A model generated the notes under the pieces. That model had not been told where the DNA came from, did no database searches, and worked only from the letters and a program-made list of their open reading frames with translations. A program made the position numbers and the translations under genes. From Eucalyptus grandis (taxonomy: Eukaryota; Streptophyta; Magnoliopsida; Myrtales; Myrtaceae): a stretch of DNA of 64,000 bases. The first letter of the stretch is position 1, and the number at the start of each line of letters is the position of its first letter. Location: assembly GCF_016545825.1 (NCBI RefSeq), contig NC_052621.1:21788940-21852939 (forward strand), written 5' to 3'. This document shows, piece after piece, positions 1-11,311 of this stretch.

Positions 1-683
1 AGGCCACGGAGAACTGTGAGATATTCGGGGAATCTCTGTTTCTCAACATTAAAGGGTATTTCTGCACAAATTAAGACATCAAAGATGTTTGCTTGAATTT
101 CAATGGACAGCAACTACCGGAAGAATTCTCTGCGGCAGTCTTGTGTCCTCATCTAAATATCGAACAGAGCTGAAGGGAAACTTAACAATTCTATCTTCCA
201 AATCTAAGGCACACATGCATCTAGGACACACCGTCTACTACTTCATGGCTGTTAATTTCGTACTATTGTCAATGAATCAAGTTATCCTAGAATTCTTAGC
301 ACTTACAAGGAAAATAAGTTCAGAATCTAGAATTGTTAAAAAAAACACCCTTGGATACTTCTCATATCAAAGTCCCCACAATATCTACGATGTACATGTA
401 CATAAATTTATATCTCGAGTTGCATTAGGAAGAAAGCTTTCTCAAGCATGTGAAGACGGTGCTTTACCTATACATCATGCGCGCTGCATCCCACGACTCT
501 AACACATAAGATAATACTCTAAGGAAAATGTACTTTTCAGGGGAATCATATGAGGACAAGTACTTTCCGCCCTATTCATGCTATCATTGTCACTAAAGGA
601 TAGGAAAGAGCAGGACCTCACTATACAACATTCAAAACAAATGCTATTACATACTCCCGCTAGATTTCTTACAGCACGTCACA
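1..683. other. No gene recognised
   Basis: This is AT-rich sequence left of the Copia element. Open frames on both strands are short and resemble no family I know. I see no splice-consistent exon series, TIR or LTR boundary. It is probably intergenic. Confidence 0.5.
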
Positions 684-687
684 AACA

Positions 688-1421
688 TGTTGCGAAAGGC
701 GAGCAATCGAACAATAATATAGACAGAAAAAGAAAATAAATCGGACACCGGATTTACGTGGTTTGGTCGTAAAGACCTACGTCCACGAGGAGAGTAGCGA
801 CGAATTTCACTATAAATCAAGCAATACAAGGAGATTACACACTCGAGTCACTCAAACACTCTCTCGATATTTCCTAAGCCCCAATTACACCCAACAACGC
901 ACGCAATGTTTAGTCCCGAAATTCCTCAAGAAATAATCTCTCAATCTCATGAAGGAATTACACGCAAATCTTATCACAAGATTTAATTTGCTTGAACACT
1001 AAATCTTCTTGGATGTAATTCACAAACAAAAACGACAAAGAAAAATCCCTCCCAAGCTCCCAAGCACTCGACGACAAGACGGCGCTTCAAGACCAATTCT
1101 TCATAATCAACCTTCTACCACCCATGGCCACAAATATATATATATAAGTGAGACCCTTGTTTTTTTGCCGACTTCTAATAGGATTATGTTTCCTATCTTA
1201 AACGATTTTATCCAAAACATATCTCTGTATATTTTAAACAAAATTCAAGTTCAAGTCAAAGTTGGACTTTCCTATTTTAACAGCCAAATTCTCCAACGCA
1301 GATTTGAATTTTGGAAAGTTGATCTTCAGATCTTCTTTGCTCAATTTCGAACGTCCGCAACATATTCAATTCGGAATATTCGGAATTTCGCATTGGCTTA
1401 AACTCGAGACATATTTTAATA
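688..1421 (-). repeat. 3' LTR of the Copia element
   Basis: Direct repeat of 4019-4739 over its whole length, with scattered substitutions and small indels. It includes the shared block 'acctacgtccacgaggagag' and a TATA-rich stretch near 1138. The terminal CA on the element strand is intact; the opposite end has mutated from 'taaca' to 'taata'. Confidence 0.9.
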
Positions 1422-1609
1422 ATCTCCACATTGGCTCGACGTTTGAGCCAAGTCACAATCGCTTCGCAAAAAATTCAAACTCTACTGCTACTCTTCCATA
1501 GCCCCCGATGGGCTCAACCGCCATAGATATTATCTAAGTTCAAACCTTGTTTGAACTTCGCCATAACCGAGGACCTCATCAAAATACCAACTTCACATGC
1601 ACATTTAAC

Positions 1610-3977
1610 TTATTCGCGAGGATTTTCCGACGCAACCTTCTCAACCGCAGATAAAGCAAAACCATTGTTGCATCCATATCTGTCAGGAGATTGAATACTT
1701 ACCTTGTTCATTTCAATAGTTATAGCAACCGTTGGCTCTATAAGCTCCACCTCGCTACAAGCACCATCCGTGTCAATTACTTTGCTAGTACCTGTACACG
1801 CTACCTCAGGAGTTTCTAGTTGCAACTCCACCTCAAGCTGATCACCGTTCAGATCCGTTTGAATGCTACTATAATCACTCCTAGCCAGAAGTACTGGAGA
1901 CTCGTCAAAAGTAACTTCTCTACTGATAATAGGTGAATCTAACTCCTGGCACCACAATCGATCACCCCTCTGACCTCGTGCATAGCCTAGGAATATGCAC
2001 TTTCTTATCCTTTCATCAAGCTTACCATCACTCGCTCGAATATAACATGGACAACCAAATATTCTAAGAACAGAATAATCAACAACGTGACCTGACCACA
2101 CTTCTTCGGGAGTCCCATATCCAATTGCAGTCGATGGGAATCTATTCATCAGGTAGCACACCGTACTTAGCACATCCGCTAGGAATCTCCTAGCCATACT
2201 AGCACTAAAGAGCATTTTATGGGCCATCTCTAGCAACGTTTTGCTCATCAATTCCGCAGCATACTATGGTTCATTAGTATTAGTGCGGTATTTCACTATA
2301 CCTTCCTTCATGCAGAATTCGTTTAACATCTTCAAACAAAACTCCATACTATTATCAATCCGCATCTATTTGATCATCTTACTAGTCTCCTTTTCGATCA
2401 AAGCAATCAACTGCTTGATCTTGACAACAGCATCAAACTTGTGCCTAAGCTCAAATACCCACATCTTCATCAAGTAGTCATCAACAATTATTAGCATATA
2501 TCTAGCACTCTTTCTCGAAGGAAACCGCAACAACCTGCAAACATTCAAGTGAATTAACTCTGCAATTTTCGTGGTTTCTTTGACAATTATATTGAACTGC
2601 ACTTTCCATTGTTGACCTAAATCACAATACTTGCATACATTCAGTTCATTAGGAACATAACCACATAGCAGATTTCTTTCACTTAAAACCTTCACGCTTT
2701 TCTCGCCAATGTGCCCTAAATGCATATGCCACAATTCAAACTCTCAAACAGATGCATCCGATGTCTCCGTAATGAAATTTTTCACTGTCTCACCTTGAAG
2801 CTCATACAAGCCACTGTGCTTGATTCCTTTCATTATTATCGAAGCACCTAGAACAATTTTCAGAATTCCACATTCTGAAATATATCAATACTCAGCTAAA
2901 TCTAGGACACTCAAGGAAATTAAGTTCTTCTTCAACTCTAGAACATGCCTTACTCCAATCAATGTCCTCACGATACCATCATTTATTTTGATTCTAACAT
3001 TGCCAACACCAACGATATCGCATTCAATGTTGTTCCCCAACTGTACTTTACTACTATCCATGCACTGATAAGTAATAAACCAGTTTCTATTTGGTGTGAC
3101 ATGAAAAGAACAACCAGAATCCATAATCCATCCATCAAACGATGAATCATTAGTGACAGATAAAACATAATCAGTATTATCTGCTACAACTGCAACATTA
3201 TCTGCAGAATCAACTATAATTCCCTTACCCTTCTCATTCTTCAGCTTAAGGCAATTTCTTTTAAGATGCCCCCTCTTGCCACAGCTCCAATAGACAACAT
3301 CACCGATCCTAGATTGACTACGCATGTTCATATTAGTACTACTCTTACCCACATGTGTTCTAGATCTTCCTCTATTTTCACCTACTAAAACAGCAGATAC
3401 AGGTTCGTCAATTCTCTTTTGCGAATGTCCTCGCTCAGAATCAAATCTTGAACCCCATCAAACGTCAAACTTGTTGACCCAAAGGAATTACTAATAGCGG
3501 TAACAATAGTATTCCAACTATCAGGCAATGAGGATCAGAGAATCAAAGCACGTACCTCATCTTCAAAGTTAATCTTAATTGAACTCAATTGATTAACGAT
3601 TACATTGAATTCATTGATATGATCTGCAACTGACGCACCTTCGCTCATCTTCAAATTAAACAGACCTCGCATCAAATAGACTTTGTTGATCGCAGAGGGC
3701 TTCTTGTACATATCTGATAAGGCTTGCATTAAATCAGCAGTGGTCTTCTTCTTCAAGATGTTAAACGCAACATTACGAGCCAATGTCAACCGAATAACAC
3801 CCATAGCTCGTCTATCTAGCAAATCCCAACAGCTTGCTTCATTGACTCCGGTTTCTCCTCAGATAAGGGCAGGTGTAGTTTTATCCGGTAAAGATAATCT
3901 TCAATCTACATCTTTCAGAAATTAAAATCATTCCCATCAAATCTGTCAATTCTCACTTTTACTTCTTTTGTCGCCAT
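1610..3977 (-). pseudogene. Broken Copia gag-protease-integrase reading frame
   Basis: A likely gag start is the ATG at 3977, followed within about 20 codons by stops where Trp and Gln are expected. The UBN2-type gag domain is readable at 3822-3535. A zinc knuckle near 3280 reads SCGKRGHLKRNC, but its first cysteine has become tyrosine. The protease active site DSGCSFHVT is at about 3120. The GAG-pre-integrase HHCC motif (MWHMHLGHIG and CKYC) lies at 2734-2620. The integrase core continues to 1610 with an in-frame stop near 2266. No reverse transcriptase motif follows. The product is clearly non-functional. Confidence 0.88.
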
Positions 3978-4003
3978 CGATTCACTTCAACTTAGCCAAA
4001 CCT

Positions 4004-4016
4004 GGCTCTGATATCA
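4004..4016 (-). other. Primer-binding site (initiator Met-tRNA type)
   Basis: On the minus strand the bases after the 5' LTR read TGATATCAGAGCC. This matches the common plant Copia site TGGTATCAGAGCC except for one G-to-A change. The position, two bases past the LTR end, fixes the orientation of the element. Confidence 0.85.
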
Positions 4017-4018
4017 AT

Positions 4019-4739
4019 TGTTGCAAAAAGGTGAGCGATCGAACAATAATATAGATATAATAAGAAAATAAATCGAACACCAGATTTACGTGATTTGATC
4101 GTAAAGACCTACGTCCACGAGGAGAGCAATGATGAATTTCACTATAGATCAAGCGATACAAGGAAATTACACACTCGAGTCACTCAAATACTCTCTTGGT
4201 GTTTCCCAAGCCCCAATTACACCTAACACCGCACATAATGTTTAGCCTCGAAATTCCTCAAGAAATAATTTCTCGATCTCACGAAGGAATTATACGCAAA
4301 TCTTACCACAAGATTTAATTTGTTTGACCACTAAATCTTCTTGGATGTAATTCATAAACAAGAATGACAAAGAAAAACCCCTCCCAAGCACTCGACGACG
4401 AGACGATGCTTCAAGACCAATTCTTCATGATCAACCTCCAACCACCCACGGCCATATATATATAAGTAAGACACTTATTCTTTTGCCAACTTCTCATAGG
4501 ATTCTATTTCTTATCTTAAACGATTTTATCCAAAACATATTTCTGTATGTTTTAAACAAAATCCAAGTCCAAGTCAAAGTTGAACTTTCCTATTTTAGCA
4601 GCCAAATTCTTCAATGCGGATTCGAATTTTGGGAAGTTGATCTTCAGATCTTCTTTGCTCAATTTCGAACGTCCGCAACATATCCAATTCGGAATATTCG
4701 GAATTTCGCATTGACTTAAACTCGAGACATATTTTAACA
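4019..4739 (-). repeat. 5' LTR of the Copia element
   Basis: Partner of the 688-1421 repeat. On the minus strand it begins TGTTAAAATATG and ends TTGCAACA, directly followed by the primer-binding site. The divergence between the two LTRs, with several short indels, says the insertion is not recent. Confidence 0.9.
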
Positions 4740-4744
4740 AACAT

Positions 4745-5344
4745 ACTAAACGATTCCAAGAACCCTTGCATCAAACCAAAGTGATGACTCCATGATATGC
4801 ACAAGTTCCTGTGTTTCGAACCACGTTTCTAGTTGAACGCGAATAACTCATTAAACATCCAAAGGGGGTCATATTAGCAACAGATATATCTAGACTAGCT
4901 GAGAATGCCACACTAGCAAATTGTAAATGGCCAGATTTATATCATTTCCTGATATACAAAACCGCCATCATCAATTCAAATACCTCGCTGAACGATCACC
5001 AAAAAATTATGGGAACCAGATTAAGTACAAAGTCTCATGACGAAACAGAAAGAGCTTGCTCAAGAAGGCTTAGAATTGACGAAGGCAATCTTCCATATCT
5101 TTTTTATTTATTTTTGGAGCACTTCCACTTCGTGAGAAAGGTTATCCCCTCGATGCATTCGTTATACCTTCAAACATAAGACCCGCATTCTTTCCGAGCA
5201 TACTGCATCATCGTGCTGCGTGGAGCTGGAAACAAAGAGGAACCATACAACACCTTTACCCAGCCAAAAAATAAGCAAAAAAAAAAAAAAAAAAAAAAAA
5301 AATAGTACATGAGGAAAATAAATAAATAAAACACTCAGCATCTC
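4745..5344. other. No gene recognised
   Basis: AT-rich sequence with a homopolymer A run at about 5278-5302. Nothing in either strand reads as a protein family or as a repeat boundary that I can define. Confidence 0.45.
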
Positions 5345-6720
5345 GTCTTTGTGAAAGCTAGTACGAGCACTTAGAGGGGGTGAATAGGTGCGAAAACAAA
5401 TTTTGCAGAGTAAAGTATAAAATTTTGCTTTTAAACCAACTCTATTTAGCAATAGATTATGAAAAGGAAATTAGACTCTAATAATCAGATAGAGTTACGA
5501 TCAAAGTAAAAGAGCTTAGGGAAGAGAATAAGAACACAAGGTTTATAGTAGTTCAGCTTAATCTAAGCTTACGTCCACTCTTCCGCACTGATAGCCCACC
5601 GAATTTCACTAAGAATCAAAAGATTTGTTACAGTATAGTTCTTCCTTGATTCCACAGTGTAGAGACTCTACTACACTTCCTCAAGGTCTCATAGAAGCAT
5701 AAACTCTCTTTTGAGTACAAGTTCACGCTCAACAATTGAATCGATAAAGAACAAAGAGCTTCAAACTTTGGAATTTCTCTATCGCGCACACACTCGAATA
5801 ACTAGAACGTCTTCCTTATATACTCCTCCATGCCATCATAACCGTTGGCACTTACCAAAAGAGCTCTTCCAATCTACTCGTTGGATAGAATCAATTAAAG
5901 AGATTTCGAGTTATTTAAGGAATATGACGATAGCCCACCAATCATGCTCGCCCATACAATCAGGATCTAGGTTTCCATAAGTAGAACCTTCCAAGTATGC
6001 TTCGTCAATCAACGAATCTAAATTACCCGAATTGAAATGAATAATAGATTCCAAGATGTTATATCCAGCCGAGAGATTTTCTTCAGTCGATAGAATTAAA
6101 TCCTTAACGAAATACTCAATTATGGATAAGTCTTCTTCAACGGTCTAGAAACTATCAATGAGGATAGACTTTGAATCTTGAGTCTGACAGTCCGACGGTC
6201 TTCAAACTTTGACGAAAGAGTCTGTAAGTCTTCAGACTAGATTGATGGAAACGTTTTGTCAGCTTCAAAACACGCAAGAAAGTTTTCTCCAACAGTCTTT
6301 TCCCTATTGATCGACTAGGGGGAAAAAGACACTTAGCAGACTAACTTATAGCTAAAGCGCTCAAAAGAAACAGCAAAACTGCCTGTGGATTTCCTGAAAC
6401 TACGCTTTGGTCTAGCTATGATAAAATAATTGGCACAGAAAAAATCGAAAATTGAACGCAGCACATCAGAAGCAAGTAGCGGTCGCTCAATTGAGTTGAA
6501 TCATCGCCATTAACATCACCTCTACCACAAGTAAAATAACAAATAAGAAAGTGAAGTGGAACTAAAGAAGAACCTTTACCGTGGACTCTTCTAGGCGAAG
6601 TCATTGAGAAACAAGAAGGCCTTGAAAATCGAAGGAGGAGCAAGGTCTCTAGCTTTATAGAAATTGGCCATGGGACTAGACAAATACAAGAAGCTAACTG
6701 CGAGTTAATGACTAAGGGCA
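5345..6720. repeat. Unclassified LTR-like repeat remnant and flank
   Basis: The stretch opens with a 'gagggggtgaataggtgc' motif of the kind common in long terminal repeats of plant retrotransposons, followed by sequence resembling an LTR ('acgtccactcttccgcac', then 'cctcaaggtctcatagaag'). I find no second copy in the window and no clear TG/CA ends, so it may be a solo or truncated LTR. The part from about 6420 to 6720 has only short open frames with no recognisable product. Confidence 0.35.
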
Positions 6721-6724
6721 CACT

Positions 6725-7500
6725 TGGTAATACTTCTATTACGGGGAATAATTTTTTATTTGAAATGATTTTTTTATTTTATTCTCGAAAACAATTTCTG
6801 AACCAAAGAACACGTATGATAACTCCATAAAATTTTTATTCTTAGGATTAAAATGTGTTTGGTAGGATTTTTAAATTTTTAAATTTCTTTTAATTTTTTA
6901 ATAATTTTATTATATTTTCTTATTTTTCTCTTTTCTCTTTTCTTTTTTTCTTTTTCTTTCAAGGCAAGGTCCAACCAGCTCGCCGAAGGCTATCCTGGCC
7001 ACGGCCAGGCTTGGCCTCGCCTTTGGCCAAGTGAGCTCGGCCTCGCTCGATCTGGGCGAGGTTGACCTCGCTCGACCAAGGTGAGGCCGAGCCTTGCCCA
7101 ACCACGGCAAGGCTCAAGCCAACGAACCTCGGCGTCGCCAGGGGCCAATGACGCTCCGATGAGGTCGTCGACCCTCATCGGCTAGTCGCCGGCGCCAACC
7201 ATGGCCAAGGTTGGCAACCAGCCAAAAGGAAGAAGAAGAAAAGGAAAGAGAAGAAGAAAAGAGAAGAAGAGAGGAGAAGAAAAAATAAGTTATTTGTTTT
7301 TGTTCTTTTGATTCTTAGGAATTGTTCTTGGGAATAAGAAATTACTTTTTTCTACTTCTTATTTTTATTCCAAATCTATTCTCGGGAACAAAAAATTTAT
7401 TAAACAAATTTCTATTCTTTTTTCATGCCCTGAAACAAAAGAATAGAAATAATTGTTTCAGGAACATAAATTATTATATCAAACAGGTTTAAACGGACTA
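6725..7500. repeat. Foldback-like element with GC-rich core
   Basis: AT-rich outer arms (6725-6910 and 7290-7500) flank a pyrimidine tract (6900-6960), a GC-rich core (6965-7215) and a purine tract (7225-7290). The core is built from short inverted words such as 'cgaggttgacctcgc'. The Y-tract/core/R-tract arrangement makes the middle an imperfect palindrome. Open frames inside the core are composition artefacts. Terminal repeats are not sharp enough to assign a superfamily. Confidence 0.5.
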
Positions 7501-7610
7501 GGAGTTTATTGACCTTTTTGTAGGGCCCACGTGTGCATTATTGATGATTGGACTTTATTGTGGTTAAGTTGGCACCAAAGGCTTGGTGGCTTGTGCCAAT
7601 ATGACTAAAG
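7501..7610. other. Short unassigned spacer
   Basis: Spacer between two repeat elements. No coding signal seen. Confidence 0.4.
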
Positions 7611-8104
7611 GTGCGCATAACAAAATTTATATTTCTCTATTTTCTTTGATTTTCTATTCCTTGAAAATTGTTTGAAATAGAAATCCGTTTGGTAACGTAA
7701 TTTCATTTTTCTAATTATGGAACATATTTCTATTCCAAAAATAAATTTGGAGCAGAAATCATAAGCTAAAACTTTTTATTTTTATATTTTTGGAACAAAA
7801 ATGAAAAAAATGAGAACTCTTGTTATCTTTCACTCCCGTTACCGCCCACCGCTCACCCACCGCCCATGGGATGCCGGACATTCGCTGCAAACTATCAAAT
7901 GCCCGCCACCGGTTGCCAGATGCCAAGCGCCAACCACCGGTCATTGAATGCCGACTAGCTGCCACCTGCCACCCCTTAGAAATAGAAATTTTATTTTGTT
8001 ATCAAATGAATTTCTATTCTAGAAACAAAAATTTTGAGTCGTTATCAAACCCGTTTCTTTGCTCAAAAAGTCGTTCGAGAACACAAATTTTGTCATGCAC
8101 ACCC
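7611..8104. mobile_element. MITE-like element with TIRs and GC-rich core
   Basis: The left end 'ggtgcgcataacaaaattt' and the right end, read in reverse as 'gggtgtgcatgacaaaattt', are terminal inverted repeats. The interior has words such as 'gaaatccgtttggtaac' and a GC-rich middle (7850-7975). Flanking 'ctaaa' on both sides may be a target duplication. A truncated second copy starts at 35409, because the segmental duplication begins inside this element. The 2.26-kb insertion at 39758 has similar ends and internal words and is probably a longer family member. Confidence 0.6.
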
Positions 8105-8828
8105 TAAAAATTATAAATTTACTATTTTCTTTATTAACCCTAAATGAAATTGAAATAAATGATGTGTAAGTTTTTTCATGACAAAAAAAAATGGAATATT
8201 ATGTGGTAGTGGGTATGTTTAGGATTTACGGTGATACAAAAATAACTTTAGGATATTTTGTATCATAATAAGCATAGTTTGAAGTGGTATTTGCTTCAAA
8301 AGAAATTAAAAAAAAATGAAAAATAAAGCGGAAAAATGGAACATATTTTGGGCCGTCCTCCTTTGATATTTCTAGCGCAGCATTCCTCTTCGACATTCTC
8401 ATCTTTCTCTTCCTTCACTAGGATTGCATTTGGTTCGGCCTTTACACAAAAACAAAGCACTTAAAATAGTTTTGATAAAATGCAGATAATACTCGCTATT
8501 TGCTTTTATCAACATCTAAATACAAACGATCCCGTTTAATCATTTATTAAATAAGAAAATTAGAGATCAAACTCGATCCTTAAATAAACATATCAATATT
8601 GCATAATGTATCTGCATTCTACAAAAACACGTCCGTGGATAAATTTATTTTGAATTGGTCTAGTTGTAAAATGGATTCGTGTTGGTCCGACATGATAAAT
8701 GAACTTGAGCTAAGACCTCAAAACTCATTAGAACCTCACAAGCCTGATCCTTTTTAATGGACTCGGCCGCACCTCGATTGACAAGCTGAAGATTACATGC
8801 AATGAAGAAATGACCAGTCATTTTTGAA

Positions 8829-9696
8829 GAAAAGTGTCAAAAAAGTCCTAAACTTTTTGTATTAGTATCGATTTAGTTCTAAACCTTTCACTGGTGTCAA
8901 TTTAGTCCTAAACCTTTTGATTTGGTGTCAATTCAGTCCTTATAGCTAATTTTGGCCAGATTTTGCTAACCGGGCATTGGTCGGCTGTCATAGCACGGCT
9001 AGTACTAATGTGGACAACTGTTTAATAAAAATTTTAATATTTTTTTCAAAAAAAATTTTGTCTTTTGTTTTTATTTTATTTTTTCTTCTTCTTTTTCCTT
9101 TTCCTTTTCTTTTTCTTTTTCTTTTTTCCTTCTCCTTCTCCTTCTTATAACCGGTTGCCAAACCTCGGTGATCGGCCAATGGCGACAACCAACGAGGTTG
9201 AGATCGACCTCGCCGGCCTTTGGCGAGCCTTACTAGCCACTAGCAAGGCTCGAGTCCTCGCTAGTGGCCAAGCAAGGCTTGACCTCGCTAGATCTAGGGA
9301 GGTCGGGCCTCACCAGCCCAACGCAAGGCCACCCTCGTGGCCTAGGCAGCCTCAAGCTAGCCTCGCCACCCAACGCAAGCAACCCTCACAACCTCTGGCA
9401 AGTGCTCGAGCCTCGCCGAGTGTCGTCTTTGGCTGATCGTCAAGGTCCGACGACCGACTTGAAGGAGGAGGAGAAGAAAAAAGAAAATGAAAATGAAAAA
9501 AATAAAATCTAAATCTAAAAGATACTAAAATATTATTAAAAGTTGTCCATGTCGTCAACAAAATCCGGCCAAAATTAGTTGAAAATGATTGAATTGGTAC
9601 TAAGTGAAAAGGTTCATGACTAATTAGTACTATGAAGAGGTTTATGACTAAATCGGCATCAATGGAAAAGGTTTAGAACTTTTTTGACACTTTTTC
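8829..9696. mobile_element. Long-TIR foldback element (non-autonomous DNA element)
   Basis: The left end 'gaaaagtgtcaaaaaagtcc' is mirrored by the right end at about 9675-9696 (reverse: 'gaaaaagtgtcaaaaaagtt'). The inverted similarity continues inward for roughly 100 bp through repeats of a 'tttagtcctaaacctttt' word. The middle is a pyrimidine tract (9070-9145), a GC-rich core (9150-9455) and a purine tract (9460-9510). The second copy is at 36531-37453 inside the other arm of the segmental duplication. No transposase is encoded. Confidence 0.7.
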
Positions 9697-11311
9697 TGTA
9701 ACTTTTGGGAAGTGAGGTCTTTAGGAAGGAAATTGGCAAAAAGGTGGCAACATATTCTACCAGCACCCAAAAAGGAAAAGGAAATAAATTTTGCTTTCCA
9801 ACTTGCAGAGGCAGAATCAAAATTTACTCAAGAATTTGCTAGAGATTTGAATAGATGGGAGAAAGAAGGAAATAAAATAAACAAAGAGATATATAAATAA
9901 ATAAATAAATAAAAAGATGGAAAGTGTGTGTGGAATAGCTCATCTTTAGGCAATTTTCGGTCCTCAATCTTGGGGAAATATGGCGAGGATTCATTGTTTA
10001 TAAAGAGAGGAACATATCAACGCTCAAGGAAGAGAAAATTGGTCCATAACAATCACACTTACGAATACTTCCTGGTCGTAACCAAGACCAAACGCATAAC
10101 ACATTCTCAAGACCAAATGTAAGTTCACATTGTAAGTTCCAAAGCTCTCCTTCCTCTCTTTTAGCATTCTCGATAAGAATAATTGTGGCTCATATCAAGA
10201 GACTTGCATCACTGAATTGCATGACACACGCAGTTGATAGGCGAACCTTTCATTTGTCACTTACTAATTTGTGGTTTTTTTTTTGTGGTATTAATACAAT
10301 TTAATGAATAATTAATGAAGGATAAATTTGTTATAAATGTATCATTTTAGGATTTAAATTACTTTGGAGTAAATTTGTCATAAATATTTCAATTTTTGTT
10401 TTTTTGTGGTATCAATCAGTTTTCAAATGTAACTTACAAAAAAAAAAAATCAGTTTCCAATGTACTCCCAAAAATAGTCACCCAGCCCTTCAGCATTTTC
10501 CTAAAGATATTTAGAGCTTTAAAGCCCATATCGAAGCCCAACCAAATGCAGCCCCAATTTGAGCTACATCTTCCGGATTTTTACCATTGCTGTGATGTTG
10601 AGAAGCGGATATAATATTCATCCCCACAAGAGAAATCGAGAGGAGGCATTCAATAGCAAAGAGCACGAAATCTGGAGGCCGTGTTTGGCATAGTCATCTA
10701 CAAACTCTCTCGGTGTACCTTTTTCTTACCAATCAAAGTCCCCAAACTTCCCACACCAACGGAAATAATTATACCATGCTACTTTCATTGCAGGTTCCTT
10801 TTCCCCGATGGAAAGGAAGTTCTTAGAAAGTAAAGAAAAGTAAAAAAAGAAAAAAAAAATTGATATTGCAAAGTATACTAAGCATAGCTTACCAAAATTG
10901 TCATACTAATCAATATAACAGATTGCGAATTCCAGCCTAAAGAGAGCAACATGACAGATGGGCCTCTAAACATGCACATGTCACCTTCAAGATCCGCTAA
11001 AAGTATGCCACATCACTAGGTACACCAATTTGTGAACCGGTATCAGTATAAATAGCATCGTTCATTTTGAGCGGTTCAGAGAGTCAACTAACGGATGAAG
11101 CAAACTCATTTTACATATGGCATACTTCCTTTATATTACCATTAAAAGAAAGTATGGGATTAAGTGATTCGAAAAACCAGACTCTGATCGGTGAAATATT
11201 GAACTACAGGAGAGATTTTGCAAAGATAGTCATTGACAAATAGAGATTGGCAAGGAAAAATGAAACACCTTTGCCTTTACAAAAGCTATACTGGGGGACC
11301 AACCTCAGCTT
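9697..11311. other. Intergenic DNA of duplication copy 1
   Basis: It contains one unit (about 9650-9985) of the roughly 330-bp sequence that is amplified in copy 2, with a TAAA microsatellite at about 9888-9912. The stretch 9995-10130 is the empty site of the SINE found in copy 2, and 10595-10620 is the empty site of the 2.26-kb insertion. A remnant of the 'gtggtattaatac' MITE family lies at about 10270-10400. The part near 11312 is probably the 3' UTR of FOLD copy 1. No other gene seen. Confidence 0.6.

Larger units (their letters stand above)
688..4739 (-). mobile_element. Degenerate non-autonomous Ty1/Copia LTR retrotransposon
   Basis: Two direct repeats of 734 and 721 bp bound a 2.6-kb interior that is read on the minus strand. 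The LTRs begin TG and end CA on the element strand. A primer-binding site complementary to initiator methionine tRNA follows the 5' LTR, and a GTGGAGATT purine tract precedes the 3' LTR. The interior reads gag, zinc knuckle, protease, GAG-pre-integrase and integrase in Copia order, with several stops. Only about 190 bp separate the integrase end from the 3' LTR, so reverse transcriptase and RNase H are absent and the element could move only with proteins supplied in trans. Possible target duplications 'aacat' lie at 684-688 and 4740-4744; the left one overlaps the first LTR base by one nucleotide. Confidence 0.9.

Noticed and set aside
5345..6420. Complete LTR retrotransposon
   Set aside because: Only one LTR-like stretch was found. 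There is no partner, no TG/CA boundary that I trust and no interior coding sequence.
6910..7178. Arg/Gly/Pro-rich frames in GC-rich cores (also 9065-9436, 28823-29188 and 36766-37182)
   Set aside because: Frames are open on several phases at once, because the cores lack A/T-rich stops. Compositions are artefacts of repeated GC words.
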